A stretch of 39,656 nucleotides of DNA from Fibrobacter sp. Its GTDB lineage: Bacteria; Fibrobacterota; Chitinivibrionia; Chitinivibrionales; Chitinispirillaceae. The notes under the pieces are model-generated. The model did not search any database, had not been told where the DNA came from, and was given only the letters and a program-made list of their open reading frames with translations. The stretch spans positions 1 to 39,656 of the forward strand of contig JAAYPC010000315.1 in the NCBI GenBank assembly GCA_012519985.1, in the 5' to 3' direction. Shown piece by piece: positions 8,660 through 16,997 of the stretch (positions are counted from its first letter, which is position 1; every line of letters begins with the position of its first letter). A program made the position numbers and the translations under genes.

Positions 8660-9622
8660 ATGAAAGGAAAAGCTATCTTGACTATTCTTTGTATGGTACT
8701 CTCCTGTGCATCCGATTACCCGGATGGACTGTATGGAGAAATAAACACTTCCAAAGGGAAAATCGTCGTCTCCTTAGAGTTCCAGAAAGCACCTCTGACT
8801 GTAGCTAATTTTGTAGGATTGGCAGAGGGAACTATCAAAACTTCCAAAGGAAATGAGAAGTTTTACGATGGTCTCAAGTTTCATCGGGTGGTGCCAGGGT
8901 TTGTTATTCAAGGAGGGGACCCCAGAGGAAATGGTACCGGAGGTCCTGGATATTCCTTTCCTGATGAATTTCATCCGGATCTAAAACACAATGCTGCAGG
9001 AATTCTCTCCATGGCAAATGCCGGTCCTAATACAAATGGAAGTCAGTTTTTTATCACCCTGTCTGCTACTCCTCATCTTGATAACCGTCATTCGGTTTTT
9101 GGTAAAGTGATAGAGGGAATGGATGTAGTAAATAAAATTGCTGCAAATGATACCATAAAATCGGTGAAAATTATCAGGGTAGGCCAGGATGCAAAAAACT
9201 TCAAATCTGATCAGGAAAGTTTCGATTCCATGGTTAAAAAAATAAACGAAAAAAAGGATGCTTTTTACAAAGATCTCCTTTCAAAAGCGGTTACTGCTCC
9301 TTATGGACTCAAATACATTGTACAAAAAGAAGGAAATGGAGAAAAACCGACTCAGGGATCCAGAATACAAGTGCATTACACGGGAATGCTCACCGATGGA
9401 ACTAAATTTGACAGTTCCAGAGACCGTAACGAGCCTTTTGAATTCGAAGTTGGTGTGGGGATGGTAATTAAAGGATGGGATCTGGGACTGCTGGATATGT
9501 CCAAAGGAGAGCGTAGATTTTTAATCATACCACCAGAGCTGGGTTATGGAGCTCGCGGAGCAGGTGGCATTATCCCTCCTAATGCAACTCTTATCTTTGA
9601 TGTTGAATTACTGGATTTTTAA
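8660..9622 (+). CDS. Dual immunophilin: cyclophilin-FKBP peptidyl-prolyl isomerase lipoprotein
   Basis: A 320-residue isomerase with two unrelated proline cis-trans isomerase domains. ATG 8660 follows AAGGAG; a TTG at 8633 would be unsupported. The N-terminus is a signal peptide ending VLSC (C16), a plausible lipobox, so the protein is likely anchored on the periplasmic side of a membrane. Residues about 25-175 are cyclophilin-type ([36 protein letters not shown]). Residues about 210-320 are FKBP-type ([49 protein letters not shown]). Core motifs look intact, so both domains may be active. Such cyclophilin-FKBP fusions are uncommon. It probably assists folding of envelope proteins. Convergent with pdxA. 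Confidence 0.93.
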   Translation: MKGKAILTILCMVLSCASDYPDGLYGEINTSKGKIVVSLEFQKAPLTVANFVGLAEGTIKTSKGNEKFYDGLKFHRVVPGFVIQGGDPRGNGTGGPGYSFPDEFHPDLKHNAAGILSMANAGPNTNGSQFFITLSATPHLDNRHSVFGKVIEGMDVVNKIAANDTIKSVKIIRVGQDAKNFKSDQESFDSMVKKINEKKDAFYKDLLSKAVTAPYGLKYIVQKEGNGEKPTQGSRIQVHYTGMLTDGTKFDSSRDRNEPFEFEVGVGMVIKGWDLGLLDMSKGERRFLIIPPELGYGARGAGGIIPPNATLIFDVELLDF

Positions 9623-9645
9623 TATTTGACATCAGCAAGGTGAGA

Positions 9646-10629
9646 TTATTGTTTTTCCCGCCTGTTTTTACAAAGCAAACTGGCAGCTCTTAGAGCTGCC
9701 TTAAGGCTTTCCTCAGAGGCTAAACCTTTACCGGCCAGATCATAGGCGGTTCCGTGTCCAACCGATGTCCTGATTATAGGCAAACCTATGGTAATGTTGA
9801 CTCCATGTTCAAAATCCATACTCTTCAACGCAACAAATCCATGATCGTGAAGCATCGACACTATACCATCAAATTCTCCTCTGAAAGCCCGCATGAAAAC
9901 GGTATCCGGAGGGTAGGGGCCAGACACTACAATCCCCTCTTTTGAAGCCTGTTGAATTGCAGGACTGATTTGGATTATCTCTTCATCTCCAAAAAGACCA
10001 TTCTCTCCCGCGTGAGGATTTAAGCCTGCAACCGCTATTCTGGGAACAGAGACACCCAGGCCTTTCATGGCCCTGTTCAGAAGATGAATATTTTTTAATA
10101 CCCTCTGTTTTGAAATCAGACCGATCGCCTCCCTCAACGAACAATGGGTGGTAACATGAGCAACGCCCACATTTCTTAAAAGAAAAAGCATTGAGTAGTC
10201 GCTACTGTTAGTTCTTTGTGCAAATATCTCGGTGTGACCCGGGAAATTGATACCTGCCATCCGCAGCGATTCCTTGTTTATGGGGTTTGTAATTACCCCA
10301 TCTACCTGCTTGTCAATAGCCAGGTCAATAGCTTTTTGTATATAAAGGTAGGAGGCTTTTCCACAAAGCGGTTGCGCAGCCCCAAGTTTGTACTGCTGGG
10401 GAGAGAGAATTTTTAAATCCAGGACATTTATGGCAGATTCCCGGTAATCTTCTATATCTGATACTGCGTGAAAAACCGGATCAATTTTAAGAATCCGCGC
10501 TGCATTCTGAAGTACTGCCAGATCACCTATTACCACCACTGGATAACTGTTTTCAGCAGAGCTTAGTGCTTTAATGGTTATCTCTGGACCTATTCCTGCC
10601 GGATCACCAAGTGTTAATGCAAAAATCAT
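9646..10629 (-). CDS. pdxA: 4-hydroxythreonine-4-phosphate dehydrogenase
   Basis: A 327-residue enzyme of the DXP-dependent vitamin B6 pathway. It oxidises 4-phosphohydroxy-threonine, with NAD and a divalent metal, giving the partner that PdxJ condenses with deoxyxylulose phosphate. Seen: TLGDPAGIGPEI at the N-terminus, the GHTEIF segment, the metal-site histidines in VTTHCSLREA, LNPHAGE and MLHDHG, and the C-terminal GLPIIRTSVGHGTAYDLAG. Full length for the family. It is monocistronic in view, convergent with the dual immunophilin 24 bases away, and divergent from a small ORF. Confidence 0.97.
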   Translation of the reverse strand: MIFALTLGDPAGIGPEITIKALSSAENSYPVVVIGDLAVLQNAARILKIDPVFHAVSDIEDYRESAINVLDLKILSPQQYKLGAAQPLCGKASYLYIQKAIDLAIDKQVDGVITNPINKESLRMAGINFPGHTEIFAQRTNSSDYSMLFLLRNVGVAHVTTHCSLREAIGLISKQRVLKNIHLLNRAMKGLGVSVPRIAVAGLNPHAGENGLFGDEEIIQISPAIQQASKEGIVVSGPYPPDTVFMRAFRGEFDGIVSMLHDHGFVALKSMDFEHGVNITIGLPIIRTSVGHGTAYDLAGKGLASEESLKAALRAASLLCKNRREKQ

Positions 10630-10710
10630 AAGTCTGGAATCTTTGATTTAGAGTGAAAAATAAACTGATGAATACTAAACCTTTTTGCAGAAAATACCGA
10701 TAAAAAAGAT

Positions 10711-10887
10711 ATGGATGAAATAAAAAACTATATGATTTTCAAGGCAATACAGCTATACAAGGAAATCTATCCTTGTAGATCGAAAACAGAGCTGGGAGAT
10801 TGCTTTACTACCGAAGGGAATCTGGTGCTCTTCTGGTTTAACACTTCCGATGAAAGCACGCATGTGCTTACTGCTTCTTTGAGGTGA
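10711..10887 (+). CDS. Possible small protein of 58 residues
   Basis: An ORF with ATG at 10711 and stop at 10885-10887, lying in the otherwise empty space between pdxA (-) and csrA (-). The product has a helical N-terminus, then a Cys/Thr/Gly-containing segment and LVLFWFNTSDESTH, which looks like a genuine beta-hairpin rather than random translation. A ribosome site is weak (A-rich, AAAAAAGAT). I do not recognise a family. Kept because it fills the gap neatly and its composition is protein-like; it could still be a chance ORF. Confidence 0.45.
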   Translation: MDEIKNYMIFKAIQLYKEIYPCRSKTELGDCFTTEGNLVLFWFNTSDESTHVLTASLR

Positions 10888-10899
10888 TCAGAACCGCTG

Positions 10900-11136
10900 C
10901 TATTTTTCCTTTTTTCGCAGTACGTTGGCAATATTTTCCAATCCCTTGTCCTTGCTTATGGCAGCAGCCTGGTTTTCCCGTTGAATCCGCTCATAGATCT
11001 CTTCCCGGTTCACAGAAACGTTTCTGGGAGCTTCGATGCCCAGCTTGACATGTCTTCCGTCCAGATCAACAATTTTGATAGTAATATTATCTCCGATACG
11101 GATAGTTTCACCCAGTTTTCTAGTTAAGACCAGCAT
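10900..11136 (-). CDS. csrA: Carbon storage / translational regulator CsrA
   Basis: A 78-residue RNA-binding protein; the homodimer binds GGA motifs in mRNA leaders and blocks ribosome access. Seen: [16 protein letters not shown], the central KLGIEAP and the [11 protein letters not shown] helix, followed by a longer basic C-terminal tail than in E. coli CsrA (61 residues). Its start overlaps the fliW stop by 17 bases, so the two are translationally coupled. FliW is the known protein antagonist of CsrA in bacteria with long CsrA C-termini, and the flagellin gene upstream is the expected target (see the GGA motifs in its leader). Confidence 0.97.
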   Translation of the reverse strand: MLVLTRKLGETIRIGDNITIKIVDLDGRHVKLGIEAPRNVSVNREEIYERIQRENQAAAISKDKGLENIANVLRKKEK

Positions 11137-11557
11137 CGTTACTCTTTCTCAGAATGGGTTCCTGTGTACTATAACGCTCATCATCGATAATGATCTGTTT
11201 ACCGATTTTTTTCTCACGGTTTATTACCACCGGTCCTATAAGATTTGCCGTGGATTCCAAAGGATTTTCCCTTATGGTTACTATGACATAAAGAAGTATG
11301 TCTTCTGGTTTATCTATAGAAAGGTCTTCCAGATGCTCCGTTAAGATGTTTGGTGAATAATCCGGTGCAAATAACAGAGGATTAATGATAGCAAACCGAA
11401 GCCGGGAGCCATCAACACACACCAGCCATTCAAAAGGTGCATATTCCGGTATAGTAACCACTACAAAGTCTTTATTTTTTTCAAATCCTGGTATTCCGGA
11501 GGGGAAATTTACAATATCAGCTTTGGAATATACTAGGTCCTTGAAAAAATCACCCAT
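11120..11557 (-). CDS. fliW: Flagellar assembly factor FliW
   Basis: A 145-residue cytoplasmic protein that binds either flagellin or CsrA, releasing flagellin mRNA from repression when flagellin is secreted. Seen: the family segments [39 protein letters not shown] and the C-terminal [23 protein letters not shown]. Start at ATG 11557 with GGGAG upstream; a TTG at 11575 would only add six unsupported residues. It lies between the flagellin gene and csrA on the same strand. A long hairpin separates it from flagellin. Confidence 0.95.
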   Translation of the reverse strand: MGDFFKDLVYSKADIVNFPSGIPGFEKNKDFVVVTIPEYAPFEWLVCVDGSRLRFAIINPLLFAPDYSPNILTEHLEDLSIDKPEDILLYVIVTIRENPLESTANLIGPVVINREKKIGKQIIIDDERYSTQEPILRKSNDAGLN

Positions 11558-11649
11558 AAAAATAACGGCTCCCAAAGGGTTGGTGAATTCGTATTACTGT
11601 AAAATGGTTTATCGGCTCGCAAACGGTCAAGGAATGATTTTTTTATTCG

Positions 11650-11697
11650 AAAATTTGGGATTCAAGCTCCATAAATCAGGCTTGAATCCCAAATTTT
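11650..11697. terminator. Long hairpin between flagellin gene and fliW
   Basis: A perfect 18-bp stem (11650-11667 with 11680-11697) and a 12-nt loop, 43 bases past the flagellin stop. The right side on the minus strand ends in a short AAATTTT stretch, but no long U-run follows. It probably ends or attenuates the abundant flagellin mRNA, or protects its 3' end, with some read-through into fliW-csrA. Confidence 0.7.
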
Positions 11698-11739
11698 ATG
11701 TTTTAAACCAATAGTTTTAAATCTCAAATTCATCTTTAA

Positions 11740-12585
11740 TCATTGCAGCAGGCTGAGAATGTTTTGCGGAACCGCGTTAGCCTGTGCCAGCATCGCAGTG
11801 GCAGATTGTTCCAGGATCTGATTTCTGGTAAACATACTGGTCTCATAAGCAAAATCGGAGTCACGAATCACCGATTCTGCAGCCTGCATATTGGTTTCCT
11901 GGTTTTCCTGATTCACCAGTGCATGCTCCAGACGGTTGGTCATGGCTCCCAGAGTGGCACGCAGTTCGTTTACGCTACGCAGGGCTTTATCCAAAGAAGT
12001 AATGGCGGCAGTGGCATCAGTCTGGGTCAATACGTTTAAATTGGCTGTATCGACTCCCAGAGATATGGTGGTCATGGGTTCAATATGATACTGTATAGTA
12101 TCTGTTGCACTGTCGCTGTTGGGGCCAATATGAAGCACTCCACCAGGAGCAGTACCCCATGGTGCAACTCCATTTAGAAGTGGTTGGCTGTTGTATTGGG
12201 TGCCTGCTGTTATTCTGTCAATTTCAGTCTGCAGTTCACCAATTTCGATCTGAATGTATCCTCTTTCAATGGATGTCAAGGTGTCATTAGCCGATTGTAT
12301 TGACAGTTCGCGCATCCTCTGAAGCATTGCTTCAACCTCAATCAGTGCTCCTTCTGCAATGTTTAACAGAGCGATTCCATCCTGAATGTTTCTGGCTCCC
12401 ATATTCAATCCGCGAACCTGAGTCCGTAGCTGTTCGGAAACGCTCAGTCCTGCTGCATCATCTGCTGCACGGTTAATGCGCAATCCAGTGGATAACTTCT
12501 CCAGCGATTTTTGCAGACCTCTGTTAGTCTGGCGCAAAGAATTGCCAGTAATCATTGCTGGTACGTTATGGTTGATACGAGGCAT
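11740..12585 (-). CDS. fliC: Flagellin, short filament protein
   Basis: A 281-residue flagellin, the filament subunit exported by the flagellar type III system. The conserved D0/D1 N-terminal half (INHNVPAMITGNSLR, LEKLSTGLRINRAADDAAGL, ARNIQDGIALLNIAEGAL, MRELSIQSAND) and C-terminal half (LGAMTNRLEHALVN, SDFAYETSMFTRNQIL, AMLAQANAVPQNILSLLQ) are complete. Only about 50 variable residues lie between them, so surface domains are nearly absent, as in spirochaete FlaB-type flagellins. AGGAGG lies six bases before ATG. Transcription starts from a sigma-54 promoter at 12689-12704, and the leader carries CsrA-type GGA motifs. Confidence 0.97.
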   Translation of the reverse strand: MPRINHNVPAMITGNSLRQTNRGLQKSLEKLSTGLRINRAADDAAGLSVSEQLRTQVRGLNMGARNIQDGIALLNIAEGALIEVEAMLQRMRELSIQSANDTLTSIERGYIQIEIGELQTEIDRITAGTQYNSQPLLNGVAPWGTAPGGVLHIGPNSDSATDTIQYHIEPMTTISLGVDTANLNVLTQTDATAAITSLDKALRSVNELRATLGAMTNRLEHALVNQENQETNMQAAESVIRDSDFAYETSMFTRNQILEQSATAMLAQANAVPQNILSLLQ

Positions 12586-12589
12586 AATG

Positions 12590-12671
12590 TCCTCCTGTAA
12601 ATTTGGTGCTTCCTTGCAGATGGTTTTAGCCCCAACTGCCTCTCTGTGTCATCCTGACGTTTTCAGCTTCC
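12590..12671 (-). promoter_or_regulatory. Flagellin mRNA leader with five GGA (CsrA-type) motifs
   Basis: Between the predicted start of transcription and the flagellin ATG the minus strand has GGA at 12669-12671 (CACGGAAG), 12652-12654 (TCAGGATGA), 12611-12613 (CAAGGAAG) and two in the Shine-Dalgarno ACAGGAGGA at 12590-12595. The second resembles the CsrA high-affinity core ACANGGAUGU. An imperfect stem (GCAG...CTGC) lies just upstream of the third. CsrA binding is inferred from motif and gene context only. Confidence 0.6.
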
Positions 12672-12688
12672 GTGCACGATTAATATTA

Positions 12689-12704
12689 TGCAACTTACAT
12701 GCCA
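12689..12704 (-). promoter_or_regulatory. Sigma-54 (RpoN) promoter of the flagellin gene
   Basis: The minus strand reads TGGCATGTAAGTTGCA. The GG of the -24 element and the GC of the -12 element are separated by exactly ten bases, matching TGGCAC-N5-TTGCA nearly perfectly. It lies 104 bases before the flagellin ATG. Requires RpoN and an AAA+ activator, neither encoded in this window. Confidence 0.85.
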
Positions 12705-12772
12705 GAAAAAATTCTTATTTTTTAATCATATTTAACTACTCATAGCTCTTAACAGGCAATTTTTTCCTTCAA

Positions 12773-13981
12773 CTAGAGATAATTTACCAGTGAAGGCTGT
12801 ATCAGCCTTGATGAAGCCTTGAGAGCTGCATTGTAAATATTTTCTGTTAAAAGAAACTTGCTAATGGTTTCTGCCATCTCCGCATCAACCAGTTCAGACT
12901 GCAAAGCTGTAGTCTCAGTAAACTGATTTTCATTGCGCACCAATGTTGTTTCAAAACGGTTTATTCTTGCACCATTTTTACTCTGCGCTGCCAGAATGGC
13001 ATTAAAGGCATAGTCAATTTCTTCAATCGCAGATTCGATTCCGGCATGATCGCTTCGAAGAAGGTTCTGGCCGAAACGAATCATGGTATCAATCAGATTG
13101 TTTCCGCTATTAAAATCAGTAGTCAACTCATCAGCGGTTATGTTTATCTGCATGGTAATACTACTTTCAATCGTGCGCTCGATAGTACCCCAACTGGAGA
13201 TTGGGCTGCCGTAAATATCTTTGCCTGGTGACAGAGAGTCAAATTTCAGCTTGACCTGAGATATATCGTAGGCTGGTGTACCCGGAGTAACATCAAGTAG
13301 AAGGTCCGGAGAAAGGATGGTAAGAGTACCTGCCAGGTAATCAACCTCATAATCTACACCCTCTACAAATGAAGTATCCGCTATTTGAAGTTCAAAGGTC
13401 CCCGGAATAATGTTCTTAACCGGTGTATCATCAAAACCATTGAAAATCTGAACAGTTGAACCTAAAGCTACAGCAGAACTGTCAAAATAGGCCATCCGAT
13501 AATTTGTATAGTCTTCAACAGTATTTGATACAGAGCTTATGTACTGCAGCGGTGGAATCTTGGTCTGGTTACCGCTGAATACATAATCTCCTTTGTATTT
13601 GGTATCGATCAGTGCCACCATCTGACGAAGAAGCTGCTCTGTCTCTTTATTTATATATTGTCGCTCTGTATCACCGATGGTATCGGAAGATGCCTGAATA
13701 GCCAGTTCGCGTGCCCGTTGAAGAAGTGTGTTCATACTTTCCATGGCAGTTCCGGTAACATTCATGAAGGCCAGACCATCATTGATATTCTTTTTAAACT
13801 GTTGGTATTCCCGTAGCTTTGTTTCCAGTTTCAATGCATTGGCAACATCAACCGGGTCATCTGACGGACGCATCAGCCTTTTACCGGTAGCAAGCTGCTC
13901 CTGAAGATTACATAAATCTGAATAACGGTTATTAAGTACATATTGCATTGACCGGTTAAGCTGATTCATTGTTATACGCAT
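12773..13981 (-). CDS. flgL: Flagellar hook-filament junction protein FlgL
   Basis: A 402-residue HAP3 protein joining hook-associated protein FlgK to the filament. Seen: the flagellin-like N-terminus MRITMNQLNRSMQYVLNNR, GKRLMRPSDDPVDVANALKLE and LQRARELAIQASSDT. The C-terminus is ERFETTLVR-like (INRFETTLVRNENQFTE) and ends near ASSRLIQPSLVNYL. Start at ATG 13981 with GGAGG five bases upstream; a TTG at 13996 is rejected. The stop of flgK is 21 bases upstream, so it is the last gene of the flgJ-flgN-flgK-flgL operon. About 200 middle residues form the variable domain. Confidence 0.96.
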   Translation of the reverse strand: MRITMNQLNRSMQYVLNNRYSDLCNLQEQLATGKRLMRPSDDPVDVANALKLETKLREYQQFKKNINDGLAFMNVTGTAMESMNTLLQRARELAIQASSDTIGDTERQYINKETEQLLRQMVALIDTKYKGDYVFSGNQTKIPPLQYISSVSNTVEDYTNYRMAYFDSSAVALGSTVQIFNGFDDTPVKNIIPGTFELQIADTSFVEGVDYEVDYLAGTLTILSPDLLLDVTPGTPAYDISQVKLKFDSLSPGKDIYGSPISSWGTIERTIESSITMQINITADELTTDFNSGNNLIDTMIRFGQNLLRSDHAGIESAIEEIDYAFNAILAAQSKNGARINRFETTLVRNENQFTETTALQSELVDAEMAETISKFLLTENIYNAALKASSRLIQPSLVNYL

Positions 13982-14002
13982 ATATGCCTCCGTCAAAAAA
14001 GA

Positions 14003-15682
14003 TCACATATTCAAAAGAGTGTCTAACATCTCATCCGCGATAGAGACTAGTCTGGCGGCAGCCTGGAAGGTGTGCTGAAATTTAATCAGATCTGCCATCT
14101 CTTCATCCAGCGATACTCCTGCTATTGCATCCTGATGAGTCTCATATTGATTAACCAGAAATATCCTGGTCCTCAGATTCGAATCCGCCTCATTTCGGCT
14201 CAAACCAAGCCTTCCAATCATCGAACTGTAATACTCAGCAAAACTGGAGGTTCCATTACCATGAATATCATTATTCATGGTCAATTCGCTGCGCAGATTG
14301 GCAATTGCTAGTGCGGTACTGTTATCACCCGGGCCAGCAAAACCTCCGGAACGGTAATTGAAATCAATCTGCAGATCATCACCGTCATATCCGCTATGAA
14401 GCATCTGAATTGTACCGTTAACATAATCAATATGGTAATCACTGCCTTCAACCAGAGTCGCTGATCCGGTGGATACTATCACTGTTCCAGTCAGAATGTT
14501 TCTTGCTTCTATCAACGGAAGGGCTAAAGGATCACGATAAAGCTGAACAGGAGTGCTTCCGAAATCATGACTCCCTGCAGAAAGCAAATTCTGGCTTGCA
14601 GGATGAGATTCACCACCTGATGCTGCTGCTATATTATTCACATCTGAGAGTATGGATGCGCTCAACTGTATTTTGGATGATCCGGTAAGATTCGGATCAA
14701 AAAAGTTAATCCCTGTAAAACCTTTCAGATTATATCCCCGGCTGTGAAGCTCATTGACTTTTGTCACCAAACTATTGGCCAGGGTATCAAGTTGCTTCTG
14801 GTATTCTGGTATGATCTTGTCCCGTGATTCAAAGAGACCCTTGATCAGTCCACCCTGGGGCTTGTATATGTTTTTGGAATCGGCAAAACGAACACCGATC
14901 TCCATAATTGAGGTTCCATCAGAAAGTTTGGTGGTAGCAGTGGTGGTCTCCAGTTCCTGATAATAGACTGGAGACACAATAATATTGCCGGAGGTGGTGA
15001 TCGTAATTTGACCGGTTTCGTTTTCTACTACAGAAATGTCGATAATCTTGGAGAGGTCCTTCAGCAAAAGATCTCTTCTGTCACGGCTGTCATTGGCGTT
15101 TTGATTGTTTAATTCAACAGTTCCGATTTCCAGATTAAGATTATGCAGTTCTTTGCATATTTCATTGATTTTGTTGACCTGCTGCTGTATTTCCTCGTTT
15201 CTGGTTTGTCGTAAATTTGCCAGTTCTCCAGATACGTTATGGAAAACATCGATAAGTATCTCTGCATTTGTCCTGACCATGGTTCGAGCAGATATGTCTG
15301 AGGGATTATTGCTCAGGTTCTGCCAACTGTCAAAAAATTGGTCCACAAAATGGATAACTCCGGTATCGCTGGGTTCTGTGAAAATGTTTTCAATGGATTC
15401 CAGCGTATAATCAAGTTCTTCATAATAGCCAACCTGTTGATTCTGACGCCGTATCTGCTCATCAATAAACTCGTTGCGCAACCTTTCGATATTGATGACA
15501 TCCACTCCCATTCCTATCTGACCGTATGCAGAATCAAACCGGTAATCCGGTTGCAGATTGAGACGCTTTCGGGAGTATCCTTCTACATCTGCATTGGAGA
15601 TGTTCTGGCCTGCAACATCCATCGCCAGTTGTGAGGCAAATATTGCTCTGGTGCCAACATTTAAAACAGATAGTAAACTCAT
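14003..15682 (-). CDS. flgK: Flagellar hook-associated protein FlgK
   Basis: A 559-residue HAP1 protein, the first of the two hook-filament junction proteins. The N-terminal rod/hook signature (LNVGTRAIFASQLAMDVAGQNISNADVEGYSRKR) and the C-terminal helix (LDEEMADLIKFQHTFQAAARLVSIADEMLDTLLNM) are both intact. A long coiled-coil lies at about residues 150-210 and a variable beta-rich domain in the middle. GGGGAG precedes the ATG. It sits 11 bases after flgN and 21 before flgL, in one operon. Confidence 0.97.
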   Translation of the reverse strand: MSLLSVLNVGTRAIFASQLAMDVAGQNISNADVEGYSRKRLNLQPDYRFDSAYGQIGMGVDVINIERLRNEFIDEQIRRQNQQVGYYEELDYTLESIENIFTEPSDTGVIHFVDQFFDSWQNLSNNPSDISARTMVRTNAEILIDVFHNVSGELANLRQTRNEEIQQQVNKINEICKELHNLNLEIGTVELNNQNANDSRDRRDLLLKDLSKIIDISVVENETGQITITTSGNIIVSPVYYQELETTTATTKLSDGTSIMEIGVRFADSKNIYKPQGGLIKGLFESRDKIIPEYQKQLDTLANSLVTKVNELHSRGYNLKGFTGINFFDPNLTGSSKIQLSASILSDVNNIAAASGGESHPASQNLLSAGSHDFGSTPVQLYRDPLALPLIEARNILTGTVIVSTGSATLVEGSDYHIDYVNGTIQMLHSGYDGDDLQIDFNYRSGGFAGPGDNSTALAIANLRSELTMNNDIHGNGTSSFAEYYSSMIGRLGLSRNEADSNLRTRIFLVNQYETHQDAIAGVSLDEEMADLIKFQHTFQAAARLVSIADEMLDTLLNM

Positions 15683-15693
15683 GATAATCTCCC

Positions 15694-16191
15694 CTAAACT
15701 ACCTTGTTAATCAGATTACGTCCTGTTGCAATTACTGCTGATTTACCTTTCCCACCGTACTGATGAGTTCTGGGGGAAGATTGAAACATCAAAATATTAC
15801 TGTTAATAAAAGAGATTCCCTCCTGGAGCAGAATACGGTTGGATGTATTGATATTAGATAATTCTCTGATCTGTTCTCTGAGTTTTAACTGAAGCTCTGA
15901 TAAAGATGTGCGCCATTTCTGCGGTATTCTTTGCAACAGGCAATCCATCTTTGGATATTCTTCATTTATTTTCAGTAAACCGGCAATTTCACAAGTACAT
16001 TCTATCCGTTTTTCCTCAAGCCTGCCAATCTGGTAGACTTGCTCGTCATGAATCGAAGTACAACTCTCAATAGAGTCCAGATCCTTCGCTTTAAGCGCTT
16101 CATTCAATGCATTAGCGGTTTTTAACAGATCCTGATGAAGGGCACTCTCGCTTTTTAAAATATCAACCAGTTGTTCCAGCAACTTATCCAT
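15694..16191 (-). CDS. flgN: FlgN-like flagellar export chaperone
   Basis: A 165-residue, mostly helical cytoplasmic protein. FlgN chaperones FlgK and FlgL and delivers them to the flagellar export gate. Seen: a heptad-rich N-terminal half (LLEQLVDILKSESALHQDLLK) ending in a loop with cysteines, and a second long coiled coil (LSELQLKLREQIRELSNIN). The Gly/Lys-rich end is consistent with the flexible chaperone C-terminus. Sequence conservation of FlgN is low; the call rests largely on size, helicity and its place right before flgK. It starts two bases after the flgJ-like stop, so is coupled. Confidence 0.85.
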   Translation of the reverse strand: MDKLLEQLVDILKSESALHQDLLKTANALNEALKAKDLDSIESCTSIHDEQVYQIGRLEEKRIECTCEIAGLLKINEEYPKMDCLLQRIPQKWRTSLSELQLKLREQIRELSNINTSNRILLQEGISFINSNILMFQSSPRTHQYGGKGKSAVIATGRNLINKVV

Positions 16192-16193
16192 AG

Positions 16194-16964
16194 TTAATCC
16201 TTCCCTGAAAAACGTTCTCTAAGACGGAGAACTGAATCCACATAGTTTTGAGTTTCTGAATATGGGGGGATGCCATTATATTTTTTTACCGCCGCAGGAC
16301 CGGCGTTATAGGATGCCAGAGCCAGTTTTATGTCACCATCGAATTGATCCAGCATTTTTCGGAAATACTTTACTCCACCATCGATATTTTCTCCTGGGTT
16401 AAAGGAGTGTCTGACTCCCATCTCCCTGGCAGTAGAATCCATTAGCTGCATCAATCCCTTGGCACCTGCGCGGGAGATTGCATAAGGATTGCCCCCGGAT
16501 TCCTGAGCAATGATGGCAAATACAAGATTTTTATCGACATCGTATCTCTCAGCAGCATCAGAAACCAGAAAATCCCATTTTTTTGTTCTGGAAAATCCAG
16601 ATTCGTTTTTAAGAAAACCACTCGAAGGTACAAATGAGTTATCCAACAGGTGAAAATCTCTGTTACCCAGATTCTTAAGCTGTGTCAGTGAGCCATAATT
16701 ACTTTGTTTGCCCACAAGTTCTTTAAAAATCAGATCAGAAAGCCCTAATGACGAATGATTGCTCAATAAATTCGCATATTCATCATCAAGCATCCCTGTG
16801 TACACCTTTTCTGCCATACTAGTGGGAATAAGGGGATTATCACCGACAGTCTTGCGCATAGCCCTGAGCATCATAGATGAGAATAGCGCTTCAAAATCAT
16901 TGGCTACTTTTTTGATTTGCTCGGTTGTGTATCCAGATCCGGTATTAACTGCACTGGTGTACAT
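16194..16964 (-). CDS. flgJ: FlgJ-like rod protein fused to lytic transglycosylase
   Basis: A 256-residue two-domain protein. Residues about 10-85 match the rod-capping N-terminal half of FlgJ (VANDFEALFSSMMLRAMRKT, PLIPTSMAEKVYTGMLDDEYA). Residues about 125-250 form a Slt-type (GH23) lytic transglycosylase: catalytic E155 in AIIAQESGG, GLMQLM at 170-175, and ALASYNAGPAAVKKYNGIPPY. In enterobacterial FlgJ the second half is instead a GH73 glucosaminidase, so the wall-cutting domain is of a different family. It would open peptidoglycan for rod growth. First gene of the flgJ-flgN-flgK-flgL operon; AAGGAG upstream, sigma-54 promoter 34 bases before the ATG. Confidence 0.93.
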   Translation of the reverse strand: MYTSAVNTGSGYTTEQIKKVANDFEALFSSMMLRAMRKTVGDNPLIPTSMAEKVYTGMLDDEYANLLSNHSSLGLSDLIFKELVGKQSNYGSLTQLKNLGNRDFHLLDNSFVPSSGFLKNESGFSRTKKWDFLVSDAAERYDVDKNLVFAIIAQESGGNPYAISRAGAKGLMQLMDSTAREMGVRHSFNPGENIDGGVKYFRKMLDQFDGDIKLALASYNAGPAAVKKYNGIPPYSETQNYVDSVLRLRERFSGKD

Positions 16965-16997
16965 AGAATGGAAGCTCCTTTTTGACTGCCAAGAGCA

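Noticed and set aside
11120..11136. Annotation conflict between fliW and csrA
   Set aside because: The 17-base overlap is normal translational coupling in this gene pair; both proteins are full length.
11609..11616. Sigma-28-like GCCGATAA box before fliW
   Set aside because: The minus strand matches the -10 consensus, but no TAAAGTTT-like -35 lies at the right distance, so I do not call it a promoter.
12476..12745. Plus-strand ORF over the flagellin start and its promoter
   Set aside because: A shadow of the flagellin gene and its leader; no ribosome site.
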